The notes under the pieces are model-generated. The model was given only the letters and a program-made list of their open reading frames with translations, searched no databases and had not been told where the DNA came from. The translations under genes were made by a program, and so were the position numbers. From Anaerolineae bacterium (GTDB lineage Bacteria > Chloroflexota > Anaerolineae > JAAYZQ01), in NCBI GenBank assembly GCA_016926595.1, contig JAFGOG010000475.1:1-20798 (forward strand): a stretch of DNA of 20,798 bases, written 5' to 3'. Below, piece by piece: positions 1 through 7,750 of the stretch (the first letter of the stretch is position 1; every line of letters begins with the position of its first letter).

Positions 1-74
1 CAATGCCATAGTTGGGGGTTGCTTCGGCGCAAAAAACGCGCCTCGCAACGACAGGCGCCGGCCCTGCCCCCAGG

Positions 75-100
75 AACAAACGCTCGCGTTACGGGCGAGC
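75..100 (-). terminator. Possible weak rho-independent terminator after the fused oxidoreductase gene
   Basis: Read on the minus strand, a 6-bp stem (GCTCGC with GCGAGC, 100-95 and 87-82) with a 7-nt loop is followed by GTTTGTT. It begins 11 bases past the TAG stop at 111-113. The stem is short and the T-run is interrupted, so this is tentative. I see nothing else in the first 74 bases. Confidence 0.35.
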
Positions 101-110
101 ACAGGCTGGC

Positions 111-3100
111 CTACCGGAGCGCCTCCTGCCCCTCGAACGCGCGATAGGGCGAGAGCACCTCCAGGATCTCTTGGTCGTCGGGCGGCAGCTCGCCCCGCGC
201 CGCCATCCGCGCCAGCAGCTCGCCCAGCCCCGGGCCGAGCATAAACCCCTGCCCGCACATCCCGATCGCCGCCAGGTAGCCCTCCACCTCGCGCGCCCAG
301 CCGACGATCGGCGCGCCGTCGGGGGTCACCGGATAGACCCCGCGCCAGGTGCGGCGCACGCGGATGTTGGCCAGGCGGGGGACCAGCTCGACCATGCGCG
401 GCGCGACCAGCGGCAAAAAGACACTGCTCTCGCGGCAGTCCAGCTGCTCGACCGCCGGCTCGGGCGTGATGCAGAACACCACCTGCCCGGTGCGCAGCTG
501 GAAAAAATAGTCGCTCCGCGATCCCGGCGCGGGACGGATGTCCACCAGCAGCGGGTCCAGGAAATGCGCTACCGGCTCGGTGACCCCGGCCTCGTGCGCT
601 TCGCAGCCAACCGGGTGGTGCAGGCCCACCATCTGCCCGACCTCGGCCGCCCAAGCCCCGGCCGCGTTCACGACCACGGGTGCGCTGTAGCGGCCCCGGT
701 CGGTGCGCACCCCCGTCACCCGCCGCCGCGCCCCCGCCGCTTGGGCTGTGGTCACGATCTCGCCTACGCTCTCGCCAAAATGGAACGTGGCCCCGGCCTG
801 CCGGGCGGCGTCGTAAAAGGCGTGTCCCGCCAGCAGCGGCGAGCAGTAGCCGTCCCCGGGCGAATAGGTACCGCCGATCAGCCCCCGCGGGTTGAGGTCG
901 GGGACGATGGCCAACAAGGTATCCCGGTCATGCCAGGCGATGTCCAGCCCGTAAGACTGCTGCACCGCCAACAGGCCCTTGAGCACCTGCGCTTCCTGCT
1001 CCCGGTAGGCTACGAAACTGTAGCCCCCCCTCGTCCACTCGATGTCGTGCCCGTAGGCCTCCTGCCAGGTCGAAAAAATGGCCAGGCTGCGCAGGCAGAG
1101 GCGGATTTTCGCCGGATCGGAATGCGTCGCGCGCACGCCGCCGATCGCCGCCTTGTTCGATCCCTGGCCCTGGCTGGCCAACCGGTCGAGCACCAGCACC
1201 TTGATCCCCGCCCGGGCCATAAACAGCGCCGCCGGCACGCCGACGCTGCCCGCGCCGATGATGATGACGTCAAAAGCGTCAGGCGTGATGCGTGATGCGT
1301 GATACGTGATGCGTGATGCGTGATACGTGATGCGTGACGCGTGACGCGTGACGTTTGACGCCTGACATTTGACGTTTGACGCCTGATGTTTGACGTCTTG
1401 TCCGCCGGCAAAGACGCCCAGCGGCACCTCGACAAACAGCGGGCGCTTGACATTGGGCGTCACCGCCTCCGTCGGGACCCCCTCCTCGCGGAACAGGCGG
1501 GCGATCAGGTTGGTACACGTCTTGCCGCCGCAGGCGCCCATACCGGCGCGGGTCACCGCCTTGATCTCGTTCACGTCACGATAGCCTTTGCGGATCAGCG
1601 CGCGAATCTCGCCGGCCGTGACGCGCTCGCAGCGGCAGACGATCTCATCGTCAGCTATGCGAAACGCCACATCCGGCAGCGGGGCGCCGACCCACGGCTG
1701 CTGCACCCGGATCCCGGCGATGCGCCTGGCGTAGGCCGCCGGCGCGCGCACCTTGACCACGACGGTACGGTCATTGCGCTTGAGCGCGCGTACGCCGGTC
1801 ACCACGACCTCTCCCAGCACCTGGCCCACCGCGTCCAGCACCGTTACCGCCTCCCCCACCACCAGCGAGCGCTCCGCAAACTCATAGGCCAGGGTCACCG
1901 TGGGCATCGCCGCGTCCTGACGGCCATCGACCAGGGCAATCGCCAGGCCAGGGCAGACGGTGACGCAGCGCTCGCAGCCCAGACAGGGCTTGCCGGTCTC
2001 CGGCCCGAGGAATTCGGGCAGGCGGCGGATGTCGTTTTCGTCGATGCGGATCAAGCCCTGCGGGCAGACGTGCGCGCAGGGGTTGCACGGGATCTCTTGC
2101 GAGCAGTGAAAAACGGGCATGACCCCCTCGTGCTGGTCGGGGAGACGTTCCTCTGTCGTTGGCCCGGGATGGGATCTCAAGATCTCGGCGGTGCGCACCC
2201 ACTCGCCGGGCACGTCCTCCACGTCAAGGCCCAGCGCCCGGGCGATCTCCAGGCCGCGGATCTTGCCGGTAAACATGGCCGCCGACGCTTCGGCGATCGC
2301 TTCCGCGTCACCGGCGGCAAAGGCCGCCATCCCAAAGTCCCGCGCCTTTTCGTAGAATTCGTTCACCGGGTCGAGCCCCACGGCGATGAGCACCGTGTCG
2401 CAGGCAAACGACTTTTCCGTGCCGGGGATGGGCTGGAAGTGGGCATCAACCTGGGCGATGGTCACCGACGCGACCTGGTCCTGTCCATTGGCGCTGACGA
2501 TGGTGTGCGAGGTGTAAATCGGCACGCCCAGGCGGGCCAGCTTGTCGCGGTGCACCTTGTAGCCGCCGCACTCGGGCAGCGCCTCGGCCAGGCCCACCAC
2601 CTCGATCCCGGCCTGCAGGGCGTGGTAGCCGGCGATCAAGCCCACGTTTCCCCCGCCGACGACGAACAGCCGCTCGGCCGCCCTGACCCGGTCGCGGTTG
2701 ACCAGCGTCTGGAACGCCCCGGCGCCATACACCCCGGGCAGCGTGTTGCCCCGAAAGGCCAGCGACTTTTCGCGCGCGCCGGCGGCGACGAGCAGCACCT
2801 GGGGCTCGACCAGGACGTACTCGCCGGCCCGCAAGACGCCCACCTGGCGATCGCTGAATACCGCCAGGGCCGTGCTGTTGAGCCACACCTCGACGGCGTC
2901 GCAAGCGCGCACCTCGTCCTCCAGGCGCGCAGCAATGTCGATGCCGCGCGTCCCGGCGTACACGGCGTGGATATCGCCAAAAAAACGGTGCGTTTGCAGC
3001 ACCAGCTTGCCGCCCAGGCGCGTCTTGTCGTCGACCAGCAGGACCCGCACGCCGCGCTGCGCCAGCTCGATCGCCGCCGACATGCCCGCCGGGCCGCCGC

Positions 3101-3473
3101 CGATGATCAGCACCGGCACGCGGATCGATCGCACCGGCTTGTGGGGCGCGGCCAACGCCTGGTCGGGCAGGACGGGCAGCCCATCCAACGGCTCGACGCG
3201 CATCCCGGGCGACACTGGGGTCATACACGCTTTCACCGGCCGGCCATCGGCGATCACCATACACTGCGCGCACTGCCCGTTGGCGCAAAAGATGCCCTGC
3301 GGCGCGCCATCGCGGTGGTGGTGTCCAAAAATGCGGATGCCGTGCGCGAACAAGGCCGAGGCGATCATCTCGCCGGGACGCGCGGTCAGCGCCCGGCCCT
3401 GCCACGTAAAGGCGACAGACGGCTCGTCCCCGGCCGGCAAAATGGGATGGTCTGTGATTCGATAGTCGGTCAT
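111..3473 (-). CDS. Fused multidomain FAD/iron-sulfur amine (sarcosine/proline/hydroxyproline-type) dehydrogenase
   Basis: A 1120-residue flavoenzyme that probably oxidises an amino or imino acid; the substrate cannot be told. Domains in order: a [2Fe-2S] ferredoxin fold (Cys63, 68, 71, 83); a FAD/NAD disulfide-reductase-like fold (GGGPAG at 125-130, GGGNVG at 273-278); two [4Fe-4S] motifs (Cys457/463/466/470 and 497/500/503/507, each ending CP); a BFD-like [2Fe-2S] domain (CRC at 613-615, Cys648, Cys653); a repetitive linker (about 692-731); and a DAO-type FAD oxidoreductase (GAGSVG at 740-745 to the end). In relatives such as HcnABC, heterotetrameric sarcosine oxidase and hydroxyproline dehydrogenase these are separate gamma, alpha and beta subunits. 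The ATG at 3473 is chosen over 3551 because GGAGGGA lies just upstream and the fold begins there. The DAO module has no start codon of its own near the linker. It follows the glycoside hydrolase gene by 140 bp. Confidence 0.9.
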   Translation of the reverse strand: MTDYRITDHPILPAGDEPSVAFTWQGRALTARPGEMIASALFAHGIRIFGHHHRDGAPQGIFCANGQCAQCMVIADGRPVKACMTPVSPGMRVEPLDGLPVLPDQALAAPHKPVRSIRVPVLIIGGGPAGMSAAIELAQRGVRVLLVDDKTRLGGKLVLQTHRFFGDIHAVYAGTRGIDIAARLEDEVRACDAVEVWLNSTALAVFSDRQVGVLRAGEYVLVEPQVLLVAAGAREKSLAFRGNTLPGVYGAGAFQTLVNRDRVRAAERLFVVGGGNVGLIAGYHALQAGIEVVGLAEALPECGGYKVHRDKLARLGVPIYTSHTIVSANGQDQVASVTIAQVDAHFQPIPGTEKSFACDTVLIAVGLDPVNEFYEKARDFGMAAFAAGDAEAIAEASAAMFTGKIRGLEIARALGLDVEDVPGEWVRTAEILRSHPGPTTEERLPDQHEGVMPVFHCSQEIPCNPCAHVCPQGLIRIDENDIRRLPEFLGPETGKPCLGCERCVTVCPGLAIALVDGRQDAAMPTVTLAYEFAERSLVVGEAVTVLDAVGQVLGEVVVTGVRALKRNDRTVVVKVRAPAAYARRIAGIRVQQPWVGAPLPDVAFRIADDEIVCRCERVTAGEIRALIRKGYRDVNEIKAVTRAGMGACGGKTCTNLIARLFREEGVPTEAVTPNVKRPLFVEVPLGVFAGGQDVKHQASNVKCQASNVTRHASRITYHASRITYHASRITPDAFDVIIIGAGSVGVPAALFMARAGIKVLVLDRLASQGQGSNKAAIGGVRATHSDPAKIRLCLRSLAIFSTWQEAYGHDIEWTRGGYSFVAYREQEAQVLKGLLAVQQSYGLDIAWHDRDTLLAIVPDLNPRGLIGGTYSPGDGYCSPLLAGHAFYDAARQAGATFHFGESVGEIVTTAQAAGARRRVTGVRTDRGRYSAPVVVNAAGAWAAEVGQMVGLHHPVGCEAHEAGVTEPVAHFLDPLLVDIRPAPGSRSDYFFQLRTGQVVFCITPEPAVEQLDCRESSVFLPLVAPRMVELVPRLANIRVRRTWRGVYPVTPDGAPIVGWAREVEGYLAAIGMCGQGFMLGPGLGELLARMAARGELPPDDQEILEVLSPYRAFEGQEALR
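1283..1394. repeat. Tandem heptamer array (16 x 7 bp) inside the oxidoreductase gene
   Basis: Sixteen consecutive 7-bp units of the form NNNTGAY on the plus strand. The first ten (1283-1352) are GCGTGAT, ACGTGAT or GCGTGAC; the last six are more diverged (GTTTGAC, GCCTGAC, ATTTGAC, GCCTGAT). ACGTGAT recurs 21 bp apart, giving a higher-order 21-bp period. On the minus strand the array encodes the linker with the 7-residue repeat HASRITY, because three heptamers make seven codons. All three minus-strand frames stay open across the array, and the plus strand is full of TGA. Confidence 0.95.
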
Positions 3474-3491
3474 ACTCCCTCCAAACGCGCC

Positions 3492-3569
3492 GTTGCGAGG
3501 AGGACAGGTCATGTCAGGTCCCAGGCCGCGCAACCGGGAGGGCTCAATCATCCCCGTCCCGGGCCTGGG
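3492..3569 (-). promoter_or_regulatory. Structured 5' leader of the oxidoreductase gene, possible pseudoknot
   Basis: On the minus strand CCCAGGCC (3569-3562) pairs with GGCCTGGG (3527-3520), enclosing CGGGA (3561-3557) with TCCCG (3539-3535). This leaves the bulge GTTGCGC (3534-3528) unpaired. GTTGCG in that bulge is perfectly complementary to the downstream CGCAAC (3497-3492), about 10 bases before the Shine-Dalgarno sequence. The geometry is that of a pseudoknot. No known riboswitch class is recognised, and the high GC makes chance pairing possible. Confidence 0.35.
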
Positions 3570-3613
3570 GGTGACGCGCTGCCGCTGTGGCGCACAGGCG
3601 CACCCGGCGCGGC

Positions 3614-4693
3614 TTAACGCCCCCCATACCCCGTGATCTCGGCCACGCGTTCAAAAAAGGCCCGCTTGCGCCCGGTGTTGATCGTCCAGTTGACCGGCGG
3701 GGTCTGAAAGCCGCTCAACGCGGCGTAATCGAACTCGCGCGGGGCGCTGGAATCGGCATAGATGTCGTGGCGGCGGCTTTCGCCGTTGTTGCCCTGGTCG
3801 TAATAACCCCACGAGACGTAACGCGGCCAGCACACGTCGAGGTTGGCCACCCCGGTCGAGTCCTCGTTGATCAGGATCGGCTTGGGGGCGGCCCGGTAGG
3901 CCGGCATCGCCAGGATCGTGTCCAGCCCCCTCGCCAGCCGCTCCGCCGTGTTGCCGTTGCCGTGCGGCATCAGGAAATCGACGGCCTCGATCAGCGCCGG
4001 GGTGGGCAGCTCGCGCCCGCGATCGACGTCCAGCCCGCCCTGGCTGGTCGAATAGAGAAAACCGGGAAACTCGGCGCGCAGCGTGTGGATCATCTCGGCG
4101 GCGCGGTCGACCAAAAAGAGATCCAGGCCAAAACGCGGGCCGGTCTCGTTGCCGATCTCGATCAGCACGTTCTGGCGTCCCGTCCGCTGCAAAAAGGCCA
4201 GCATCTCGCGCGCCGCGCGCCAGATCGCCGCCTCGCCCGCCATCTTGAGCGCCTGTTTCCAGTAAAACATGCCGACGATGACGACCATGCCCAACTCGTC
4301 GGCGCAGGCCAGCACCCGGGCGATGCGCGCTGCGTAGGCCGGCTTGAGCGCGCCGGCATGGGTAAAGGCGCTGTTGTCGTAATGGTCGTACACCTCGGGC
4401 AGGTAGCGCGCCCCGCCGCCCTGCCCGCAGATCGTCAAGGCCAGCACGCCGTGGTCGCGCCACTGCGGCAGCGCGGCGCAAAGCGCGCCCGTGTTGCGGT
4501 CCGGGTCCCAGACGCCCGTGTCGGGATAGGCCCACAATGGGCGCGTGCCGGGGTTGGCATCGTCGAACGTGGCCTGCACGGCGCGGACGTTAAACATCAG
4601 CCCCTCGATCGGGCGCCCCTGGAACGTCCGTCCCTGGTAGGTCGGCCGGCCGTCGATCCAGAATGCCTGGTCGTGAATGCGAACGGTGGTCAT
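3614..4693 (-). CDS. Putative clan GH-A glycoside hydrolase (TIM barrel)
   Basis: A 359-residue protein with the look of a clan GH-A glycosidase. IEIGNET (178-184) fits the strand-4 Asn-Glu acid/base (Glu183), and PILINED (272-278) fits the strand-7 nucleophile (Glu277). Length and motif spacing (94 residues) suit a GH5-like (beta/alpha)8 barrel. No signal peptide is seen, so it probably acts in the cytoplasm. The ATG at 4693 is preferred over 4735 because AAGGAGA lies about 8 bases before it and the extra 14 residues look non-coding. It is divergent from the LuxR-family gene and upstream of the oxidoreductase gene on the same strand. The exact family and substrate are not assignable by eye; a catalytically altered relative is possible. 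Confidence 0.7.
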   Translation of the reverse strand: MTTVRIHDQAFWIDGRPTYQGRTFQGRPIEGLMFNVRAVQATFDDANPGTRPLWAYPDTGVWDPDRNTGALCAALPQWRDHGVLALTICGQGGGARYLPEVYDHYDNSAFTHAGALKPAYAARIARVLACADELGMVVIVGMFYWKQALKMAGEAAIWRAAREMLAFLQRTGRQNVLIEIGNETGPRFGLDLFLVDRAAEMIHTLRAEFPGFLYSTSQGGLDVDRGRELPTPALIEAVDFLMPHGNGNTAERLARGLDTILAMPAYRAAPKPILINEDSTGVANLDVCWPRYVSWGYYDQGNNGESRRHDIYADSSAPREFDYAALSGFQTPPVNWTINTGRKRAFFERVAEITGYGGR

Positions 4694-4753
4694 ACGTGGT
4701 CTCCTTGGCAAACCATAATGTGCAACCGGTCCCATGACCGTCTCTTACTGGGG

Positions 4754-4782
4754 ATTCTACCGTGTTTGCGCAGAATCGGCAA
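4754..4782 (-). promoter_or_regulatory. Candidate sigma-70-type promoter for the glycoside hydrolase gene
   Basis: On the minus strand TTGCCG (4782-4777), a 17-bp spacer and TAGAAT (4759-4754) lie about 60 bases before the ATG at 4693. It matches 4/6 and 5/6 of the consensus with ideal spacing. Prediction only. Confidence 0.4.
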
Positions 4783-4809
4783 CTCGGCCGACCTTGTCAC
4801 CGCCGTATT

Positions 4810-4845
4810 GGCAGATTTGGGCAGATGGCATAACCATCGTATAAT
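4810..4845 (+). promoter_or_regulatory. Promoter of the LuxR-family gene with direct repeats over the -35
   Basis: TTGGGC (4817-4822), a 17-bp spacer and a perfect TATAAT (4840-4845) lie 50 bases before the ATG at 4896. GGCAGAT occurs at 4810-4816 and again at 4820-4826, exactly 10 bp (one helical turn) apart, straddling the -35. A regulator, possibly the encoded protein itself, could bind there. The repeats do not match the known E. coli MalT box. Confidence 0.55.
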
Positions 4846-4895
4846 AAGAGCAAACCGTATCCCAAACGCCCCCAGCGCCGGCATGGAGGAGGACG

Positions 4896-7586
4896 ATGGT
4901 CTCTCAACTGCTGAAAACCAAACTGCACCTTCCCTCCACGCACGCCAGCCTGGTCCCACGACCCCGCCTGTTGGCCCGGCTCGACGAGCCTGCCAGGCTG
5001 ACCCTCCTCTCTGCGCCGGCCGGCTTTGGCAAGACCACGCTGCTGGCCAACTGGGTCCGGCAAAACAACCGTCCCGTTGCCTGGCTCTCGCTCGACGCGG
5101 ATGACAACGATCCGCTGCGCTTTTGGTCGTATGTCGTCTCGGCCCTGCAGACGGTTCAGGCCGAGATCGGCCAGACCGCGCTGGCCTGGCTGCAATCTCC
5201 GCAGCCGCCGCCGGTCGACTCTGTGCTCACCGGGTTGATCAACGAGATAACCGATACCCATACCGACTGGGCGCTGGTGCTCGACGATTTTCACGTCATC
5301 ACCGAACCTCAGATCAACCAACACCTCGTCTTTTTCCTGGATCATCTGCCGGCGCAGATGCATCTGATCTTGACCACCCGCGCCGATCCCCCCTGGCCTT
5401 TGGCCCGCCTGCGCGTGCGCGGCGAGATGATCGAACTGCGCACCCAGGACCTGCGCTTCACGCTCGATGAGGCGTCTATCTTTATGAGGACAGCGATGGG
5501 GCTGGATCTGTCCGCCCAGGACATGGCCGTTCTCGACCAGCGCACCGAAGGCTGGATCGCCGGGCTGCAACTGGCTGCGCTCTCGATCCAGGGCCGGGAG
5601 GACGTAACCGGTTTTGTCCAGGCCTTCAGCGGCAGCCACCGCTTTGTCCTCGACTACCTGGTGGAAGAGGTGCTCGACCGGCAGCCAGAGCCCATCCGCG
5701 CGTTTTTGCTCAAGAGTTCGATCCTGGAACGGTTGACGGCATCCCTCTGCGATGCCGTCACCGGCGACGAGCGCCTGGGCAGCCAGGCCATCCTCACCTA
5801 CCTGGAACGGGCCAACCTGTTCCTGCTCTCGCTGGACGACGAACGCAAGTGGTACCGTTACCATCACCTCTTTGCCGACCTGCTGTCAAACCGGCTTGCC
5901 CAGCGACATCCCGATCAGGTGTCTGTCCTCCACTGCCGGGCCAGCGCGTGGTACGAAGAGCAGGGCATGATCGCGCAGGCGATCAGGCACGGGCTGCAGG
6001 CCGGGGATGTCGACCGGGGCGAGAGGTTGATCAAGCACAATGCGTTGGCGATGATCCTTCACGGAGAGCCGCGCGCGCTCATTTCCGCACTTGAGAAACT
6101 CCCCCACGAGACGATCCGTTCGCGCTCCTGGCTTTCGGTCGGGTACGCGTGGGCGCTGGCCTACACAAACCGGTTTGATGCTGCCGAAGCGCTGCTTGAC
6201 GATGTCGAAGACATGCTGGCCCAACGTCCCCCTGCGGAGCCGGCAGAGACAAGGCGCATCACAGGCCAGGTCGCCGCCGTGCGCAGTCACGTGATCTCTT
6301 ACAAAGGAGACCTGGAACACGCCATCGACCTGGCCCACACCGCTTTGGCGCTCCTGCCACAAGACGATCCGGGAACGCGCGCGTTTGCCACCTCTCTGTT
6401 GTCTGGCTTGCTCAGCCGCGCCGGCAAAAGCGCCGCAGCCATACCGCTGCTGGAGCAAGTGATCGCCGCCAGCCAGGCCGCCGGCGATCTGCCAACCGCG
6501 CTCTTTGCCTACAGCCGGCTTGCCGGACACCTGTCTGTCCTTGGGCAGTTCGACCAGCTGGTGAAAACGGGCCAGGAGGCTATGAGGCTGAATGAGGAAT
6601 ACGCCAGGCAGACCGGCCATCGCTCTCCTGCTGCTGCATACGCCTGCCAGCTTGCCGGAGGGGCTATGTACTATCGTAATGACCTGGATGCCGCAGAACG
6701 CTACATCAAGGAGTCTCTGGACCTGTATGCCCAAGCGGGACAACCCTTGGGCCTTGCCGACGGGTACCTGAGCCTGGTGCATGTCTTGCAGGCCAGGGGC
6801 GAGCCTGGCGCCGCGCTCGACCTGATGCACAAGGCGCATCGCATCACCGAGCGCGTTTCTCCCTGGTTCCACAGCTTTGGCCTGGCGTGGGAAGCCCTGC
6901 TGCACGTGCAGCAAGGGAACCTCAGCCCCGCCGTTGATTGGGCGCAAGCGTGCGGCCTGCGCTTTGACGATGAGGTCAGCCTGCACACCTACGTCAGGCA
7001 CTTTATCCTGGCCCACGTCCTGCTCGCCCAGGGCCAAGACTCGGCTCGAAAACGGGAGGAGGCCTTGAGCCTGTCGGACCGGCTGGTCCATCTCGCCGAG
7101 TCGGCCAAGGCAAACAGGTACCTGATCGAGTCGCTGGTCGTGCGGGCGCTGGCCTTCCAGGCGCAGGACAGGTTGGACGAGGCCCTCGCCGACCTGGGCC
7201 GCGCCTTGACGGTGGCCGAGCCGGAGGGCTATGTGCGCACCTTTATCGACCAAGGCGCGCCCATGCAAGCGCTGCTGAAAAGCGCGCTGAGCCGGGGACT
7301 GTCGACCGCTTATGTGAGCAAGCTGCTGGCCGAGTGGGCCAAAGAGCCTACCGCCACACCATCGACCGAGAGACCACCCTCCCAGCCCTTGATCGATCCG
7401 CTCAGCGACCGCGAGCTGGAGGTGCTGCGCCTGCTGCCGACCGAACTGACCAGCACCGAGATCGCCGACCATCTCTACGTCTCCCGGAACACCGTGCGCT
7501 CGCACATCGCCCATATCTATGACAAATTGAACGTACACAGCCGCGCGCATGCAGTGCAGCGCGCCCAGGAGCTGGGCCTGCTGTAA
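4896..7586 (+). CDS. LuxR-family transcriptional regulator, MalT/LAL type (ATP-binding, TPR-like, C-terminal HTH)
   Basis: An 896-residue STAND-type regulator, the usual length for MalT-like LAL proteins. The N-terminal ATPase has a P-loop (GFGKTT, 43-48) and Walker B (LVLDD, 127-131), a winged-helix region follows to about residue 330, then a long helical TPR-like sensor domain (about 340-810), then a LuxR HTH (about 834-896, with LSDRELEVL and the recognition-helix segment VSRNTVRSHI). In the family, a small ligand and ATP drive oligomerisation and promoter binding. GGAGGAGG (4885-4892) lies 3 bases before the ATG and fixes the start. It has its own promoter and a strong terminator, so it is a single-gene unit. 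Its targets are unknown; the flanking transporter genes or the divergent hydrolase are the natural candidates. Confidence 0.93.
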   Translation: MVSQLLKTKLHLPSTHASLVPRPRLLARLDEPARLTLLSAPAGFGKTTLLANWVRQNNRPVAWLSLDADDNDPLRFWSYVVSALQTVQAEIGQTALAWLQSPQPPPVDSVLTGLINEITDTHTDWALVLDDFHVITEPQINQHLVFFLDHLPAQMHLILTTRADPPWPLARLRVRGEMIELRTQDLRFTLDEASIFMRTAMGLDLSAQDMAVLDQRTEGWIAGLQLAALSIQGREDVTGFVQAFSGSHRFVLDYLVEEVLDRQPEPIRAFLLKSSILERLTASLCDAVTGDERLGSQAILTYLERANLFLLSLDDERKWYRYHHLFADLLSNRLAQRHPDQVSVLHCRASAWYEEQGMIAQAIRHGLQAGDVDRGERLIKHNALAMILHGEPRALISALEKLPHETIRSRSWLSVGYAWALAYTNRFDAAEALLDDVEDMLAQRPPAEPAETRRITGQVAAVRSHVISYKGDLEHAIDLAHTALALLPQDDPGTRAFATSLLSGLLSRAGKSAAAIPLLEQVIAASQAAGDLPTALFAYSRLAGHLSVLGQFDQLVKTGQEAMRLNEEYARQTGHRSPAAAYACQLAGGAMYYRNDLDAAERYIKESLDLYAQAGQPLGLADGYLSLVHVLQARGEPGAALDLMHKAHRITERVSPWFHSFGLAWEALLHVQQGNLSPAVDWAQACGLRFDDEVSLHTYVRHFILAHVLLAQGQDSARKREEALSLSDRLVHLAESAKANRYLIESLVVRALAFQAQDRLDEALADLGRALTVAEPEGYVRTFIDQGAPMQALLKSALSRGLSTAYVSKLLAEWAKEPTATPSTERPPSQPLIDPLSDRELEVLRLLPTELTSTEIADHLYVSRNTVRSHIAHIYDKLNVHSRAHAVQRAQELGLL

Positions 7587-7610
7587 ACCACCAGGAACAG
7601 GAGCGAATCG

Positions 7611-7646
7611 ATCCCCTGCCAAAACCGGCAGGGGATTTTTGTTTTT
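7611..7646 (+). terminator. Rho-independent terminator after the LuxR-family gene
   Basis: A perfect 10-bp stem (ATCCCCTGCC at 7611-7620 with GGCAGGGGAT at 7627-7636), a 6-nt AAAACC loop, and a T-rich tail (7636-7646, one G interruption). It starts 25 bases after the TAA stop. Confidence 0.93.
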
Positions 7647-7653
7647 CCGTACG

Positions 7654-7684
7654 ATCATCCACCCGATCACCCACCCTGGATGAT
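7654..7684. promoter_or_regulatory. Inverted repeat (candidate operator) before the protease-transporter operon
   Basis: ATCATCCA (7654-7661) and its exact reverse complement TGGATGAT (7677-7684) are separated by 15 bp. The right arm touches the predicted -35, so a dimeric repressor or activator could act here. An 8-bp dyad can occur by chance. Confidence 0.4.
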
Positions 7685-7712
7685 GACAGATCATACACAA
7701 GATAGGTATACT
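7683..7712 (+). promoter_or_regulatory. Candidate promoter of the CPBP-ABC operon
   Basis: ATGACA (7683-7688), an 18-bp spacer and TATACT (7707-7712); each hexamer matches 5/6 of the sigma-70 consensus. It lies just past the upstream terminator and 39 bases before the ATG at 7751. Confidence 0.5.
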
Positions 7713-7750
7713 GGTGACAAATCGGTCCAGCGAAAGAAAGGAGAGGAAAG

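Noticed and set aside
1283..1394. Heptamer array considered as a CRISPR array or origin iterons
   Set aside because: The units are contiguous without spacers, so it is not CRISPR. It lies inside a coding frame, has no AT-rich region and no replication gene nearby.
1386..3617. Very long plus-strand open frame opposite the oxidoreductase
   Set aside because: It mirrors a gene with clear cofactor motifs; its composition (Arg, His, Gln, Pro-rich) and lack of any motif are typical of antisense shadow frames in high-GC DNA.
5886..7700. Long minus-strand frame opposite the LuxR-family gene
   Set aside because: No RBS or recognisable domain; it crosses the terminator and runs through the well-supported regulator gene.
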